NCBI GenBank assembly: GCA_024509875.1
Contig: JAMPIV010013754.1
Span: 149,584-213,583 of the forward strand
Source of the DNA: Oreohelix idahoensis
Taxonomy: Eukaryota; Mollusca; Gastropoda; Stylommatophora; Oreohelicidae
DNA length: 64,000 nt
Direction: 5' to 3'
The notes under the pieces were generated by a model. It ran no database searches, was not told where the DNA came from, and saw nothing but the letters and a program-made list of their open reading frames with translations. Both the position numbers and the translations under genes were made by a program. Positions 42,925 to 56,639 of the stretch are shown in pieces; position 1 is the stretch's first letter, and each line of letters starts with the position of its first letter.

Positions 42925-45787
42925 TGTGATGAATTTACCGTGATACAACGTTAAAATATCTCCAATTATAAAGATAACATGTAGGGATAAAATAATGCGT
43001 AAGATACTAGGATACATGCTCGCCTATGCCCGCATTTCCTACCGCCATTGAAACTAACTAGTTAGACACGCAGACGAAACGGTACCCTTTTAGACGGGAG
43101 GGAAACGGAGATAAAAATCATTATGACGGTCTGAACACGTGTTTGAATCTAGAAAGGCAAAAAGACGCAATTTGTAGTTTAAAAGAAAAAAACACGCCAC
43201 TAGTTAACACAATGTAAGGGAATGGACAGAAAAGACCTTAGCTCTTGTTAGTAACAGTCGTATCTTAGACGTTTTACCGTAATTGGTTTTGTTCGAATAT
43301 AGCGGCAAGAAGGAAGAACGTTGGGCTAAAATTAATGTGCAAGAGTTGAATATAGCGGCCCGTGGTTTGGCGCTTAAGAATGCCATTAACAATTTGCCAA
43401 AGGTTCAAAACAACATTTCAAAAAAAAATTAACCTTGAGGAAAGGTAGGTTTTTTTTTCTTCTAATAATAAAGTTATGAAAATCAAACAAACTAGCTAGT
43501 TTGATAGCCCATCTTAAGCAGAGAAATAATATACTTTTATTTATACAGATGGACAGATAACAAGGAATGCTGATCATTGACCAGAAGGGACCGTAGTTGT
43601 TCCTATCAGACTGACTGCGAACAGTATTGTTGGGCATACTTTTTCACTAAAGTCACATTTTGCGTCCTTGAATTACAGAAAAATGCAAAATTCAAAACTG
43701 TAAATGAACTTGCGGGCTAAAAGTCGGGAGATATAGTGGCTAAAAAAAACTAACTTAGGAAGCAGGTTCGTGCCGGTTTTTTTTATATGTAGTGAGTCCA
43801 AAAAGCAAGGGTAATTTTGGGGAAAAGATAAAATGTGACCCGGACGTACATTTTAAAAATTGAAGATGTACTATTTTGACTTTTTTTCAAACGCTTTTGA
43901 AATGAAAAGCTTAGTCTTCTGATCTGATTGGCACAACGCATTTTTATATTAGCGGGATAGAGACGCACTATTTTTGGCCATTCGATATAAGTTCCTGTCC
44001 AGTAACAACAAAGTCATTAACTGCTAATGGTGTTTTCCAAGAAAATAATACATAAAATCAGTGGGGACGGCATACTCCTAGCCAGCAGCTCAGCTGAGTT
44101 TTGCTTAGTATTATAACTGTTGTTACTCAATTTCTGAAATTCTGGTAAGGATAAAAGCATTTTATCTTGTTTATTTTAATTATATTTTGATGTGATTGAT
44201 ACTGCCATATCCATCATGAAAAAATTGATTACGGCCCCCACGAAAGTAAGTGCTTGCTCCTAGGTCCCCAGCGCAGTACAGGGGTAGAGACAAACAATAA
44301 ACAATATGGTCGAAAAACCTAACTAAGACTATGGAAGGCTCGAAATTATTAGTTGAGATCAGTGGGAACATATATCACCTATCCTTAATTGGAATGAAAG
44401 AGGAAACTATTGAAATATCATCACAGATGCCAATGCAGGTCCATCGGTGGAACAGAGTACTATGTGTGTGAGAAAACAACTGGTTGAGATGTGCGCTATG
44501 TTGGACAGCGTGAGCTAACATGACCCAGACCTGTAAAAGTAATGTTGTTATCGAGTAGAATTGTAGACGGCGTCTGCTCGCTTGCCCCCGCTGTCTCAGG
44601 CGATTGCCGCAGTAGACCTCTCGCTGCGCCCTCACGCGCGCACACATGGCACAAAACTTTTGTTTCAGAATTGTGAGGTTTATGTTTTTTGGCAAACTGA
44701 CAAGCTGGTGCCAAATGCTTATGTAAGAGTACGACTAAGCAGAATGTGTTGTATGCCGCCTAAACATTTTGTGACTGTGCATCCTACAACATTGTTACTC
44801 CAGCTACAGGAGTGGAATGTTGGCCACGCTAAGAATCCATGTATCCAGATCGCTTCAAGGCTGAGATCAAGTGAAAACCTGTGCCCTGCTCGGAGATTCA
44901 TCAAACTCATTTCACTAGAACCTATTTCCCACCCTCAAATTAACTAAATAAAACTATTGAGATAAATAAGATCATTTACTTTCATTCCCACGATAAAAGT
45001 TCAACTGGACAATGGAATTCTTGGTCACGCTTCACGAGCATTTGGGCGTGTGATGGACGCCATCTCACATAATGAAACCACATCTCTATGATCTCGTGGC
45101 TAGTTTCTCCCAATAAGGACCAGTATAGAATAATAGTAATATAACATATTGCCCCTATTTGATTTTTTTATTATGAACTTATACTCTTAAAATGTACACA
45201 AATTACTATTTTATATTATGCCCGAAATATTTATACTATTTCATTGATTAAATTGACATTCCATTTTCAACTACCGCGCGCGCAGCGCTCACATCTCTCT
45301 CAACTAAAAAACCTTGGTTCAGAACTAATACTAATTTAAGAGATTTCTCACTCCTAGACCTCACCTCCTCCCACCCTAAAACTATTACAACCAAACCAGA
45401 GTTAGTGTTATAGTGTAGTTATAGAGTTTATGTTAATTTATAATGTTTGACCTTATTGATATACTGTGTGTGTTCAAGTATATATATATGATTACTACGA
45501 CCTTACATTTAAGTTACTCCCGTAGACCTTTTTACGCGATGTAGCTAACACTCGCACTCGCGCTCTCTCGATCAGAATTAGGGGTCTTTTGTCTGTTTGT
45601 GAGTCGTGTTAGTGGTAGTATGGGAGAAGGGCCTTCTTGTTAACTTAACATTTAACTCTTGTGTATCTCAGGGAGCCTTCAGTCATGACCTCAATTAACA
45701 GGGTACACGTAGGTTTAACATGTGAATCGCAGAAATCTAGTTATTTCTCGACTACTAATATAAATACATCGCAAAAACGCCACTACA
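42925..45787 (+). repeat. LTR-A of copy 3 (5')
   Basis: 2863 bp. The first ~450 bp agree well with LTR-C, after which extra bases accumulate compared with LTR-C, often short C/G-rich insertions (e.g. around 45277-45300 and 45545-45575). All ORFs here are noise. Confidence 0.85.
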
Positions 45788-46088
45788 AATTTATTGGGTG
45801 GTTTTTGTCCGGGGGATATTAAGTTTATTAATGGAATTAGGGCGCTCACGCACGCCAGTGGGGAAATTAACTTAGTGCGCGGACAGAAGTTGTATAAATT
45901 TAAGAAGTGTCCCTTAAAATAAAAAAGTGGAAAATTAATAGTGATGAATCTTCATTAATTTTAGTGTTTTTGAATATGGATTTGAATAAATTTATATTAT
46001 TAACCCATTGGTAAATATACCACTTAGAATCCTTAGTCATTATATATTCTGAAATACCTTTGGTCATTGTTAACTTTGTATGTTACAG

Positions 46089-47150
46089 TATGGCAAGATC
46101 TAGCAAAATTTAGACTCGGCTGCTGTTGCTGAGCGGCGAAGGAGAATGAAACATCGGGTGGGGTCAGGTTTTAGAAAGTCAGTATCGTAACTTCAAATAT
46201 GTGGACAAGTATCATTTGTTCCCGGCGCTCTTCCGCTATAGGAGGGTTAGTGAAAGGAGAAGAGTGTATTACCCATGGGCTCGCTTCTACAAGAACTTAA
46301 GAGGTTGCAGGATTGCAGTGGTGACAAAGAGGCAAAAGCATTGGGGGAGGGACGGATAGGGAGAGTAAAAAGGCTCCAATTAGAGGCTGAAAGGAAAAAC
46401 GACATTCAAAGGGGAAAGCAGATGATAGGAAGATTGCAAAAGGGAGCACGAACGTTACGGGAATAAGGGGCTGCGAGATTACAGGCCAATGCTCTGAGTA
46501 AAATGGTTTGTGGCCAGTCTTTAAGTAACTTTTTGCTTAGATGCTCGCTAGTCGGGGGGCCTCAACCTCAAGTAAGGGTTTTCATTTAGACCATTTTGTT
46601 GAGGGAAAGCGATGACATCACGCTCGCGCCGCGGTACTTATTAGATTCGAAATTATTATAGCTACTACGTATGGGGGTTAGATGAGACTGTCGAGAGGTT
46701 GGAGTTAAAGTTATCACAAGGAGTCGTAGACCGCGCGCTACTTCTTTGATGAGTCTTTGCTAAGATGAATAGAGACGGACCAAAGACCAATGTATGATCA
46801 TGCTAAAGCAGGCTTTGTTATTGAGATATGAAAAGAATGGTGATTTTATCGTAAGAAGTTTAGAAATCCACTTTTGTCTGGTTCGAATACCCCGCACAGA
46901 ATTCTCTGCCAGACTGGCTTCTCACGATTTGGAGAACATGGACTGACTCCTGCGGGATACAAGACCCAAGATTTAAAGAGATGATCCAAGATAGTGCAAT
47001 TAAGAGAGTCATGGCTCCAGACTTTGAGAAAATTATTTCATGGAACAGGTCTTGCAGAGAGGTAGTTGGAGGTTCTCTCTCTATCTATCCGCCCTAGACT
47101 CCGGCTCGCCTCCCTCCCGGATAATTGTCAGGCAGCCAGGCTAAGAGGTA
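46089..47150 (+). pseudogene. gag remnant, unit A
   Basis: Recognisable only in pieces and several frames: the start (ATGGCAAGATCTAGCAAAAT region), coiled-coil codons around 46380-46470, a stretch matching the aspartate-rich capsid entry near 46585-46620, and the SCAN-like end near 46985-47060. Frequent 1-3 base insertions shift the frame. Same gag as copies 1 and 2. Confidence 0.6.
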
Positions 47151-47329
47151 AGTGGTGCAAATAAAAAGAGTGCAATAGAAAAAAATTTTAAAGCGTCGCC
47201 ACAGCAATTTAGTATAGATTTGATTACAGGAGAAACAAGCGTTTAATAGAAGGAAGACTAAACTTAGATAGGCCACGAAAAGAGATGTATGTCGGGACAG
47301 AAAACTCACAGTTACAATGACCCAAAAAT

Positions 47330-49680
47330 ATAATGAAAGGAAAACGTTTAACCAAGGAAAGAGGATGGTGTAAGAAGAAACCCATAAAAAACCGAAAACC
47401 ATTTGTAAAAGGAAAACCTTGTCACACAAACATATATGCTGACAATGTGATAATCGGGGGATTCACACAGATTACAAAGGTTAATACTATGGACGAGCTA
47501 GGAAGACCTTATCACCCACAGTTTTATGGGGATGTCTATTTGTTATGGATTTGGTATCAACATAAGTGCTATATTGATAAGGTTGGATTATGATTCAGTT
47601 GGAAAGTCTGTAGCTATGGACCAAGTCAGTTTATACCACCAGAACAAAAGTGGAAAATACAAGGGGCTGACTAACGAATCGATACCATTCATGCACACTT
47701 CCATCCGCAAGGAAAACGGTGGTGAGAAAACTCGGTATGTGAGAAGGAGAAAAAAATTCGCAGAGCAGCCAGTGATAGATGGAACCAATCTTTACCGCCT
47801 TTCTTGTATTGGCCGGCCTCCCCTCCGCCGCGCTCCCTCGCCGCTCTCAGACGCTCCACCGCACGAGCGCGCGCTTCGCACACGCTCGCCGCTCGCTCCC
47901 TTGTGTCATGGCTGGACAGTGCAGGACCAGGTCACATGAAAAAAAGGGAGGAAGAAGGTGAACCTATAACACTGCATCATACAGAGGAAGTTTGAGGAAT
48001 GCGAAGGGATGAGGAATAGGACACTGCAAAGCATGTTTTTTAAATCAAAATTGCCCAAATGCCACCACACCACCAAGCAAGGGACGAGGCATTTTATGCA
48101 AGGACAGATTCGCTATACTCAGCTGGAAGACAGGAAAAAAATAGATCATTGGTTCACGGGAACAGTTGGGTTCTTCCCAAAGGTATATAGTGCGCAAATT
48201 AATAAGGGAGCGCTTATCATTGTTGGAAAAGATGGTGGACATGAGAAATTAGGTACCATATCGCTTAAAAGGTTGCCTCGAATAATTACTATTAGTGCCC
48301 GACGTAAAGTCGTATTGAGGAAAACTCCTGTAGGAAGCATGTGTCCGTATTATGATGGTGAAACCCACTAACCCACCTCCTATGCGCGACAAATGTGCAG
48401 GACCTAGGAAAACGCCGCACGGGGCAAACTATAGGCCTGGAAGGAAAAATATTTATCATAAGGAGACTCAAACAGAGGAATGGCGCGCCAAATCCCTCCT
48501 CTGGGTTTTACCAGCGCAGTCTTTCACTTATAAAAATGTATTAAAATATGGCATCCAGTGCGCGGACGAGTACAAGAGAAAATTCTTTTACCCAGAATAA
48601 TGCTGCAAAACCCGACTCGGTAGGAATAGATATTATATAAACCGCGCGCTCGCAGGGTGAACCTAACAAAGGAGAGACGAAGATTTAAATTCTATCTCTA
48701 CGCTATAAGTCTGTATAGCTCAGAAAGTACTGTGGTTTGAGGACAACCAAGAACAAATGGTAGTGGTCGATTTCGTGCATTGATTGATTCTAAGAAGAAA
48801 AGTCCCTCATATTTAATGCTTCTAATGGACGGGCCCGAGACCGGTGCCATAAACAAAATAATAGTATGCAAAAGTTAAAAGTTCCTTACCCGCACCCTCA
48901 CCCATTATTTATAAGGACCTGGGAACGGATCCCGCTTGCAGAAAGCAGAAGAGACTGTTACCTCATCGTATCAATTATGTTGAAACGAGTGCCAGCTGTC
49001 TGATTGAAGCTGTTGGATGGAAAACTGGCAAATCCGCATATAATTTGAGGAAAGCAGGGAGAAACATGCCGGTAGATTTTAATAGGAAATTCTAAAAGGA
49101 AGTTGAATAGTGTGGGAGGGAAAAGGTGTTCTTTGACTACCGGCAGCCAGAATCAAATTACAATTGGTGGCAAGGTTAATATGACGGTCCGCACTAGAGG
49201 GAAAGGTCTTGGGTGGTCTAGAAACATAAAATATAAAATTGACAAAAAGGGGAAGGAGAAGGATATATCATGTAACCTTTATCAAAGGAAAGTATCTGTG
49301 AGACAGACCCCTCAAGAAAGCACCACTACTGACCTATGGCTATCGCAAGCTCAAATGCAAAGGACCACACCCTCTCTCACATGAATACCCATTCACATTC
49401 CTGTGGAAGCTCCGAACAAGTTAACAAGGTCAGTAAGCACCTGACTAAAAACCAGAGTGAGTAGAGTTCTTAACAGGTTATGGGGAACATACAGATGTAT
49501 TAGAGACAGATAATAACAAACCAGGCATACAATTTGCTACAGTATGACATCGAAACTGGTAGACTTCAAAACCTAAATCTGTTGATGAGCCTATTTTTTT
49601 TTGTGCCGTTCGCGAAGGAGAAGGCATTGAAAGAAGCAAATTGATATTTGTTGAAAGAGGGGATTATTTCACACAGGTGA
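47330..49680 (+). pseudogene. protease, integrase ends and RT start, unit A (scrambled)
   Basis: Collinear with 55900-58165 of unit B but frameshifted throughout: protease region ~47420-47800 (the active-site DTG is disturbed, reading IDKVGL), integrase zinc-finger remnants ~48000-48440, GPY remnants ~49080-49290 (KYKIDKKGKEKD), RT start ~49420-49690. A GC-rich stretch at 47808-47910 has no counterpart in unit B. The LINE tail of unit B (56375-56600) is absent here. Confidence 0.5.
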
Positions 49681-49695
49681 ATCTTCTTTTGTAGT

Positions 49696-49710
49696 CCCCC
49701 CCCCCCCTCC

Positions 49711-49747
<37 letters not shown>

Positions 49748-49773
49748 CCCCCCCCCCCCCGCCCCCCCGCCCC

Positions 49774-49834
<61 letters not shown>

Positions 49835-49921
49835 ACCCCCACCCCCCCCCCCACCCCCCCCCGCCCCCCCCCCCCCCCCCCACCCCCGCCCCCCCCCCCA
49901 CCCCCGCCCCCCCCCCCCCCC

Positions 49922-50018
<97 letters not shown>

Positions 50019-50073
50019 CCCCCCCCCTCCCCCCCCGGCCGCCCCCCCCGACCCCCCGGCCCCCCCCCCCCCC

Positions 50074-50108
<35 letters not shown>

Positions 50109-50137
50109 ATTCCTGGGGGACCCACCCCCCCCCCCCC

Positions 50138-50170
<33 letters not shown>

Positions 50171-50525
50171 AAATCTGAGAGAGAGCCCCCCCCCCACCCC
50201 CCCACCCCCCCCCCCACCCCCCCTCAACCAGACCCCCCCCCCCCCCCCCCCCCCATATCCCCCCCCCGCTCCCCCCCCCGATGTGCCCCCCCCCCCCGTA
50301 ATATTGATCTGCCCGCCCCCCTCCTCCCCCCCCCCCCCCCGTTTGGTCACCCCCGCCCCCCCCCCCCCCTCCCCCCAGTTCCACCCCGCCCAAGGAACCC
50401 CCCCCCCCTCCCCCCCCCCCCCCCTCCAATTTGCCCTTGTTTTGACACAGGACCCCCCCTGAGAAAACCCCCCCCCCCCCCCCCCCCCGCCTAGGGGGTG
50501 CTACTGTCCATGCCCCCCCTCCCAC
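49696..50525. other. ~830-bp near-pure C tract, probable sequencing artefact
   Basis: Mostly C with scattered single G, A or T and a few short normal words. Left and right edges are collinear with unit B at ~58165 and ~59028, ~870 bp apart, so the tract replaces the RT/RNase H coding sequence with nearly the same length instead of adding to it. This fits failed base calling or poor consensus, not biology. Confidence 0.75.
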
Positions 50526-51104
50526 CATCCTTCACCCAATGGGGGAACCTGAACCCAGTTGCTTATGCAATGCCAGCAAATATGAAATATGTACGCCCCC
50601 CCGACCCCCCCATGGAGTTATTCCACAAGCGTGAAAACCGTCATGTAATAAGGTTAGATCCCGGGTGCATTTAGCAGTTTCAAAAATTAATCTCCACCCC
50701 CCTCCCTTTTGTAAAATGGATCCAGACGGATCATCAGCCCCTAGTAGTTCAGAATATCTCAGGACCAAGCATGAGAAAATGCAAAAAGGTTTGTTAAGAA
50801 TAGAAGAAAGTCTATATTATTGTATAACAAACCTTATACAGTCTCCCTCGCCCTCGCGCCCCCCCCCACCCCATTTAAGGGCGCGTCAGTTGGTATGTCG
50901 CGTGCAGGAGTATTTCCTCAAGCTTAGTGCCACCCCCCACCGGTGATCAAAAGTTAGCCCCAGTACCCCCCCTCGCCCCCGGCACGGATGTGAAGTGAGG
51001 ATTAATTTTATTCATAGTGGAGAAATAAGTCACTTGGTTTTAGAGACCCCTTGCCCAGTAGTGGCATAGTCCCCTCCCGCACCCCCACCCCCCGGAAGAG
51101 ATGT
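50526..51104 (+). pseudogene. RNase H remnant, unit A
   Basis: Words shared with 59028-59449 of unit B: AACCCAGTTGCTTATGCAA, CAGACGGATCATCAGCCCCT, and a degraded polypurine end before LTR-B. C-rich insertions interrupt it everywhere. No usable frame. Confidence 0.6.
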
Positions 51105-52234
51105 TGTGAATGAATTTTACCGTGATACAAACGTGTAAAAAAAATATCTCACAATTCATTGTAAGATTTAAACATCGTATGGGAGATTAAAATAATGGTC
51201 CCGTTAGAAAAAGATACTAGGATACAAATGCTCGACCATAATTATGCTAATGCGCCCGCCCCCATTTTTTACCCCCTTACCTATGCCAGCCAAAACTGAA
51301 TTAGTATAGGCAGACGCAGGACCTGCAAAACCTACCTTTATTCCGCCATGTTTTAATGGAAAAACTGTCACCCCCTGTTTTTAGTGAGACCGGCTGAGGG
51401 AAACCGGAAAGATATAAAAAAATAGGATAATAACGAAATTATGTATACTGGAAACACCCCCCCCTAACCGCAACTGACCCCTCCGCCCCCCCCTCCCAAA
51501 AACAGACCCACGTCTCCCTCGTTCCGCGACGCCCATTTTATGTTAAGTAAAGTTAAAAAAAAACACCCCCTTCACCCCCCACTAGTTTAAACCACCCAAT
51601 GTAAGGGATAATATGACATTAACCCGCCCCACAGGAGCTCCCTAGCCCCCTCCCCCCCGTTGGCATAACACCCCCAACTTAGACCCCCCCCCCCCCCACC
51701 CCTCCAATTTTCCCCCCCCCCCACATCCCCCCCCGCCCTGCCGCCACCCCCTAAACGTTGGGCCTAATCATGTGCGAAAGTCAGACGAGTGTGGGGTCCC
51801 TTAACGTTAGCTATTGTTAGAGCCCCCTACGGTTTCGATTATATGCCGTGTTACCCCGACGTTTTACCGTAACCTGGTTGACCCCTTGTTAGGATTATAG
51901 CTGCCCCCCCACTCCTGCACCACACCCCCACCGGCCCATCCCACCCTCAATAGGTTCCCACAAGATCTCCTTATCTATATTTAAATTATTTTCTTCTAAT
52001 CCCCCCCAACCTCCGACCTAACCCTTGTATACCCGAGAGACAATAACGTCCCGCTAGTTTTTCCTTTTCCTATATAATACCCCTCAATTTGAATTGTGTT
52101 TCTCGTAATAATACTACACAACCCCTGAGTTGTCCCCCCTTTGCATTAAAACCCATCTTCCCCCGCCCCTCCCCCCCCTCCCCCCCCCCCCCCCCCCCCC
52201 CCCCCACGGCCCCCCCCGCCCCCCTCCCCCCCCG

Positions 52235-52269
<35 letters not shown>

Positions 52270-54290
52270 CCCGCTCGACATGATGTAGCCTCATTCAGAT
52301 AGAGAAAGTTGTCCTGAGAGATAAACAGCCAAGTTCATTAAACTGACTAAAAGTAGAGTGTTTTTCCAGGAAAAATAAATTACATAAAAGACCATCCCCT
52401 CACACGTTTTCAGCTGTGCGCGCACCAGCACTAACTAACTATCATAGAATTTTCAAAGCGAGACGCCATACTTTAGCAGTCGAACTCATGCTGATGTTTT
52501 GCTTTAGTATTAAGTTATCAGTGTTGTCTGCTCACAATTCTCTGAATTCTTCTAGTGTAAGGTGGAATATTGAATAAGAGCAATTTCATTCTTAGATTTA
52601 TATTTTTTAAATATTTTTAGACCGTATAGTCGCGCAAGCTTCTCATACTGTAAATCTTGTCAAATATATGAAACAACATTCGATATGTACGGTACAGAGA
52701 ATGTTAATTAATGTGACTTCCGTCTAGACTCACCAAGCCGCTGCGTCCAGGCGCTTCCAGGTCTAGAGACAAGAACAAGAAAAAATATCTATATGGGGAA
52801 ACCTATAACTAAGGCGGAGACTATGGAATGGCGGTGAAAGTTCTATTATTGCAGATCAAAGTTGGGAACTTTATCAAACCTCATCTTACTTGTAATCGAA
52901 CAAGAAGGTACAAACTACTTGAAACACGTACATAACTAAAGATCGCAAACTATGACATTCAGTCTTGTGGGATAACTGTACCAGAGTATCATATGTATTG
53001 CGAAAACTCAACTGGGTCGTGATGTGTTATGTTGCGTCAGAGAACGATCTGTACCCTATAGAGTATGTTCTGTTGTAAATGTTGTACTGTGTGTTGTTGC
53101 TGTGTATAAGAGCTGTGATTAAGAGAGCAGCTGGCGATGTAGATATAGAGTGTACTGGACAACATTGGCACAACATTTTGTTTTTCAGAATTTTGGTTGA
53201 GTTTTTTTCTGTTTTGGCAACTGCAAAAAGTTGGTTGCACCAAAATGCTTTCTGTTAAAAGTATCTTACATAGCAGTTGTGTGTGCGCCTAAAACATTTT
53301 GTGTCTGGATGCATAGCTGCGAAAACATTGTTACTCCATGCTATCGTCGCCCCGAGTGGTACCGCTCGTGGCCACAAGAAGATACTGTAATCATCCCTTC
53401 ATATAATCGATCACCAGGGCGATGATAAGTGGATAAACTCTGCGCTGGTCTGGAGTTCCCCCTCCCCCCCCCCCCCCCCCCATTACTACAATCGTATTCA
53501 CAACTATTCCGACTTCAAATAAAGAAATACCATAACTCTTGAGAAAATAATAGACATTTAACTATATGTTCCTTAGATTTCAATAGGGACACCTATCTGA
53601 AACCCAATGATTTCGGATAAATACGTGACAGCAGAATATGGAGAGTGATGAGTGAGACGCCACTGCGCTAATGACAAGTAAACACCATCCAGTTGTCTAT
53701 GTTGCTATTCCTCAATGGAAATATTTAGATAATAGTGAAATTAATTGAACCCATATCTATTATAATATACCTATGTACACATAATTAACATATTGATGTT
53801 ATTGCCACATATTATTTTTATGACTATGTTCACATTGATAATATCCACTATAAAAATTTCTAGTATGCTTATCGACCCAATAATAAAAAATTGGTTTCAG
53901 AGAAACTACAAGACTAAATTTAAAAGAAAGATTTTCTATAACTTTAAAGCTATAAAGACAATCCAGAGTTAGTTCAGTGGTGTTATTGTAGAGTTTAGTA
54001 ATCATTATTAGGATCTATACATGACTGTACATGTGTAAGTGTCTGGTATATTTATATTACAACACATTTACATATTCAGTACCTAGACACTTTTATAAAA
54101 CGTAGCTACATTCAAGGATAAGTGTAGATAAAAGGTTCTGTTTTGAGGTCGTTAAGTTGGTAAGTAAGAAGGGCACTTTGTAATTCTACAAAAAACTTTT
54201 ATCTTCGGAGCCTTCAAGTCAGACATTCATACTGCTAAAAAAAAAAAAAAAAAAAAACAAAAACATAACCAATAAATACAATACCATACA
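51105..54290 (+). repeat. LTR-B (middle LTR), noisy
   Basis: Follows LTR-C from TGTGAATGAATTTTACCGTG through to ACCATACA near 54290, but is ~500 bp longer because of C-runs (e.g. 51680-51740, 52155-52275, 53461-53481) and scattered insertions. Serves as 3' LTR of unit A and 5' LTR of unit B. Confidence 0.65.
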
Positions 54291-54649
54291 ATATATTCGG
54301 CGCGTATCGTCGCGCACCTGCGGATATGTAACGTTTATCGCGCAATGATATTAGGTCTATGCGCGTGGGGAAATTAAACTTGTGGGGATGTGGAGTTGAT
54401 TTATAGACAATTTTCTAGAGAAAGTAGTCTCTATTCAATCAATAAAAAAAGTGTGGAAAAATAAAAGTTGTAGGAATCCTTCACAGCATGTAGGTAATCT
54501 TAATTGAATTAATTAGGTTAATATACTCTCGCTATCACTCACACCGGCTCAGGTAATTATAGACCACTTGTAGACCTTACCGTTAGTCAATTGTTATTAT
54601 TTGAACTTACTTTGGTCAGTTGTTAATTTGTATGTTTAAAAGTATAGGA

Positions 54650-55990
54650 CAGATCTAGACAATAAATTTAGGATTTCGGCTGCTGTGTGATGGCTAAGGA
54701 GATAAATAGTGTGTATGTCAGGTTTTTAATTCAGGTATGTAAAACATATTATTATCTCGTAGTTTTTCTTTTCAGAACTTCTGTAGACAAGTATAAGAAA
54801 GGGAAGATAGGAGGTTAGCCTGCTCCCCGCACGCTCTCGACCCCGGTTACACATCATTTAGAGAGCCCTATCGGACTCACAATCAACTTAAGAGGTTTGC
54901 AGATTGAGTCTGACATAAGAGGCAAAAGCATTGGAGGCAGATAGGGAGGAGTAAAAGGCTCCCATTAAGAAGGCAGAAGGAAAAAACGACATCACTCAAG
55001 GGAAAGCCAGAAACGATAGAAGTGATTCGCACAAGGTGTGAGCACGCCTCTCAATTTCGACCCTAAAGGGAGATGGAAATTACAGGTCCATGCTCCTGAA
55101 AAATTGGTGCCAGTCTCCTTTTATGGCCTCAGATGCTACGCTAGTATTCAGGGGAAAGCCTAAACCTCAGCTATGGGGTTTCATTGTAGACAATCGCATT
55201 TTTGTATGAAGGAATAAGACGCTTACATCGAGGGGGAATCACATCTCAGTAGATTCGAAATTATTAGCTACTAACGTCCCCGCGGGATTCAAACGAGAGA
55301 GGAGAGGTTGGAGTCATAAAGTGTATTCACAGGTGACTTAGATGGTACTTCTTATGATAGTCTATTGCTAAGATGAATAGAGACAGAACCAAGACAAATT
55401 ATGGACATGCTTAAAGCAGGCTTTGTTATTAGTTAGATATGAAAAGAATGGTGAATTTCTATCGTAAGAAGTTTTAGAAATGCCAAACTTTTATCTGGGG
55501 AGACATAACCACAAATTCTCTTGCCAGACTGTGAAACTATTTGGAGAAATGGTGCTCTGGGGAAGACGGGCCAAGGATCTTATAAGAGCATGATCATGAT
55601 AGAGCAATTAATGGAGATGTCCATTGGCTCCAGACATGAGAAAATTTCTCATGGAACAAGGTGCAGAGAGGTTGGGGGAGGTTTTAAATGTCGCTGAGAG
55701 GTATCAGGCAGCCCAGGCAGAGGTAAGTGGCACTAAAAAGAAGCACATAGGAAAATTTTAAAATGCTTATTTTTTCATTCCCACCAGCCAATTTAGTAAA
55801 TTTGATACCATGAGAAAACAACCTCGGTATAGAGGCAGGACAAACTTTGAAGGCGGACGAACGAATATGATTATCGTGACAGGAAAACTCACAGTTCAAT
55901 GACCAATAAATTTATAATTGAAAGACCGGGGGAAAACACGTTTAACCAAGGAAAGATGATGGGATGTAAGAAGCAGATAAACATAACACC
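54650..55990 (+). pseudogene. gag, unit B (frameshifted)
   Basis: Same gag in pieces: start near 54650, coiled-coil codons near 54890-54990, capsid ~55090-55570, clean SCAN-like end 55620-55730 (RKFLMEQGAERLGE, LNVAERYQAAQAEV) and a basic linker to a zinc-knuckle remnant near 55970-56010. Indels as in unit A until ~55990, after which the sequence becomes regular. Confidence 0.65.
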
Positions 55991-56026
55991 GAATTTTGTA
56001 GAAGGAAACCTTCAAACATTGCTGCA

Positions 56027-56372
56027 ATGAAGTCGGGGACGCAAAGATTAAAGGTTAATCCTAATGGACAGCAGGAACCTTATCACCCCCCAGTTTGTGG
56101 GGATGTTATTTGTAATGGGGTCACCATAAGGTGCCTTTATGATACAGGTTTGGATTATGATTCAGTTGTGAAGTCTAGCCTAGTGGACCCAAGTCAGTAT
56201 ACCACAGAACAGTGGAAATACAAGGGGCGACTAAGGACATACCACTCATGACACTTCCCATCGCAAGGATAACGGTGAAAACTCGCTATGTGGAAGGAGA
56301 AATCAGAGCAGCAGTGATAGATGAACCAATCTACCCTCTGATATTGGGGTGTAGAAACGTTATTTGGGGTGT
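56027..56372 (+). pseudogene. retropepsin-type aspartic protease, unit B
   Basis: Cleaves the gag-pol polyprotein. Two overlapping frames (56027-56251 and 56212-56397) give YHPPVCGDVICNGVTIRCLY, the active-site triad DTG at 56141-56149, DYDSVVKSSLV, then PIARITVKTRYVEGE, AAVIDEPIYPLILG (the C-terminal hydrophobic-Gly motif). One frameshift near 56225 separates them. The fold order and DTG are those of retroviral-type proteases. This domain is absent in copies 1 and 2. The sequence leaves the family at ~56372, where a LINE tail is inserted. Confidence 0.7.
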
Positions 56373-56374
56373 TA

Positions 56375-56602
56375 TTTATTTTAAAAACATACTTTAATTA
56401 TGATGATTATTGCAAATGTTTGATGTTATATTACTTTTATGATGATAAATGCCTTAATAATGCTTAAAGTAAATGTGAGGATGAAAGGATACAGTATACA
56501 TGATGAGAGAGAGAGGAAGGGCAGAATGTCAGACGGGCCTGCGTGCCCAATTCTTAACCCTTTGAAAATAAAGTTCGTTCGTTGTTCCCGTTCGTTCACG
56601 TT
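56375..56602 (+). mobile_element. CR1-type LINE 3' tail, ~230 bp
   Basis: Matches 28190-28401: TTAATGCTTAAAG-like words, AAGGGCAGAATGT, AGACGGGCCTGCG, CCCAATTCTTAACCC and AATAAAGTTCGTTCG. A very short 5'-truncated insertion in unit B that is absent from unit A, so the two units are not simple duplicates. Confidence 0.75.
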
Positions 56603-56639
56603 CGAGCTTGGGGAATTCCCCCGAGAAGAGACCTGTGAT

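Noticed and set aside
44582..44947. 121-aa ORF in LTR-A
   Set aside because: No equivalent frame in LTR-C at 61300-61530; it arises from inserted bases in the noisy zone.
49566..50528. Long glycine-rich ORFs on the minus strand
   Set aside because: They are translations of the artefactual C tract (GGG codons) and have no homologue; the same length in unit B encodes RT and RNase H.
52070..52294. Gly-rich (minus) and Pro-rich (plus) ORFs
   Set aside because: Produced by a C-run within the noisy middle LTR.
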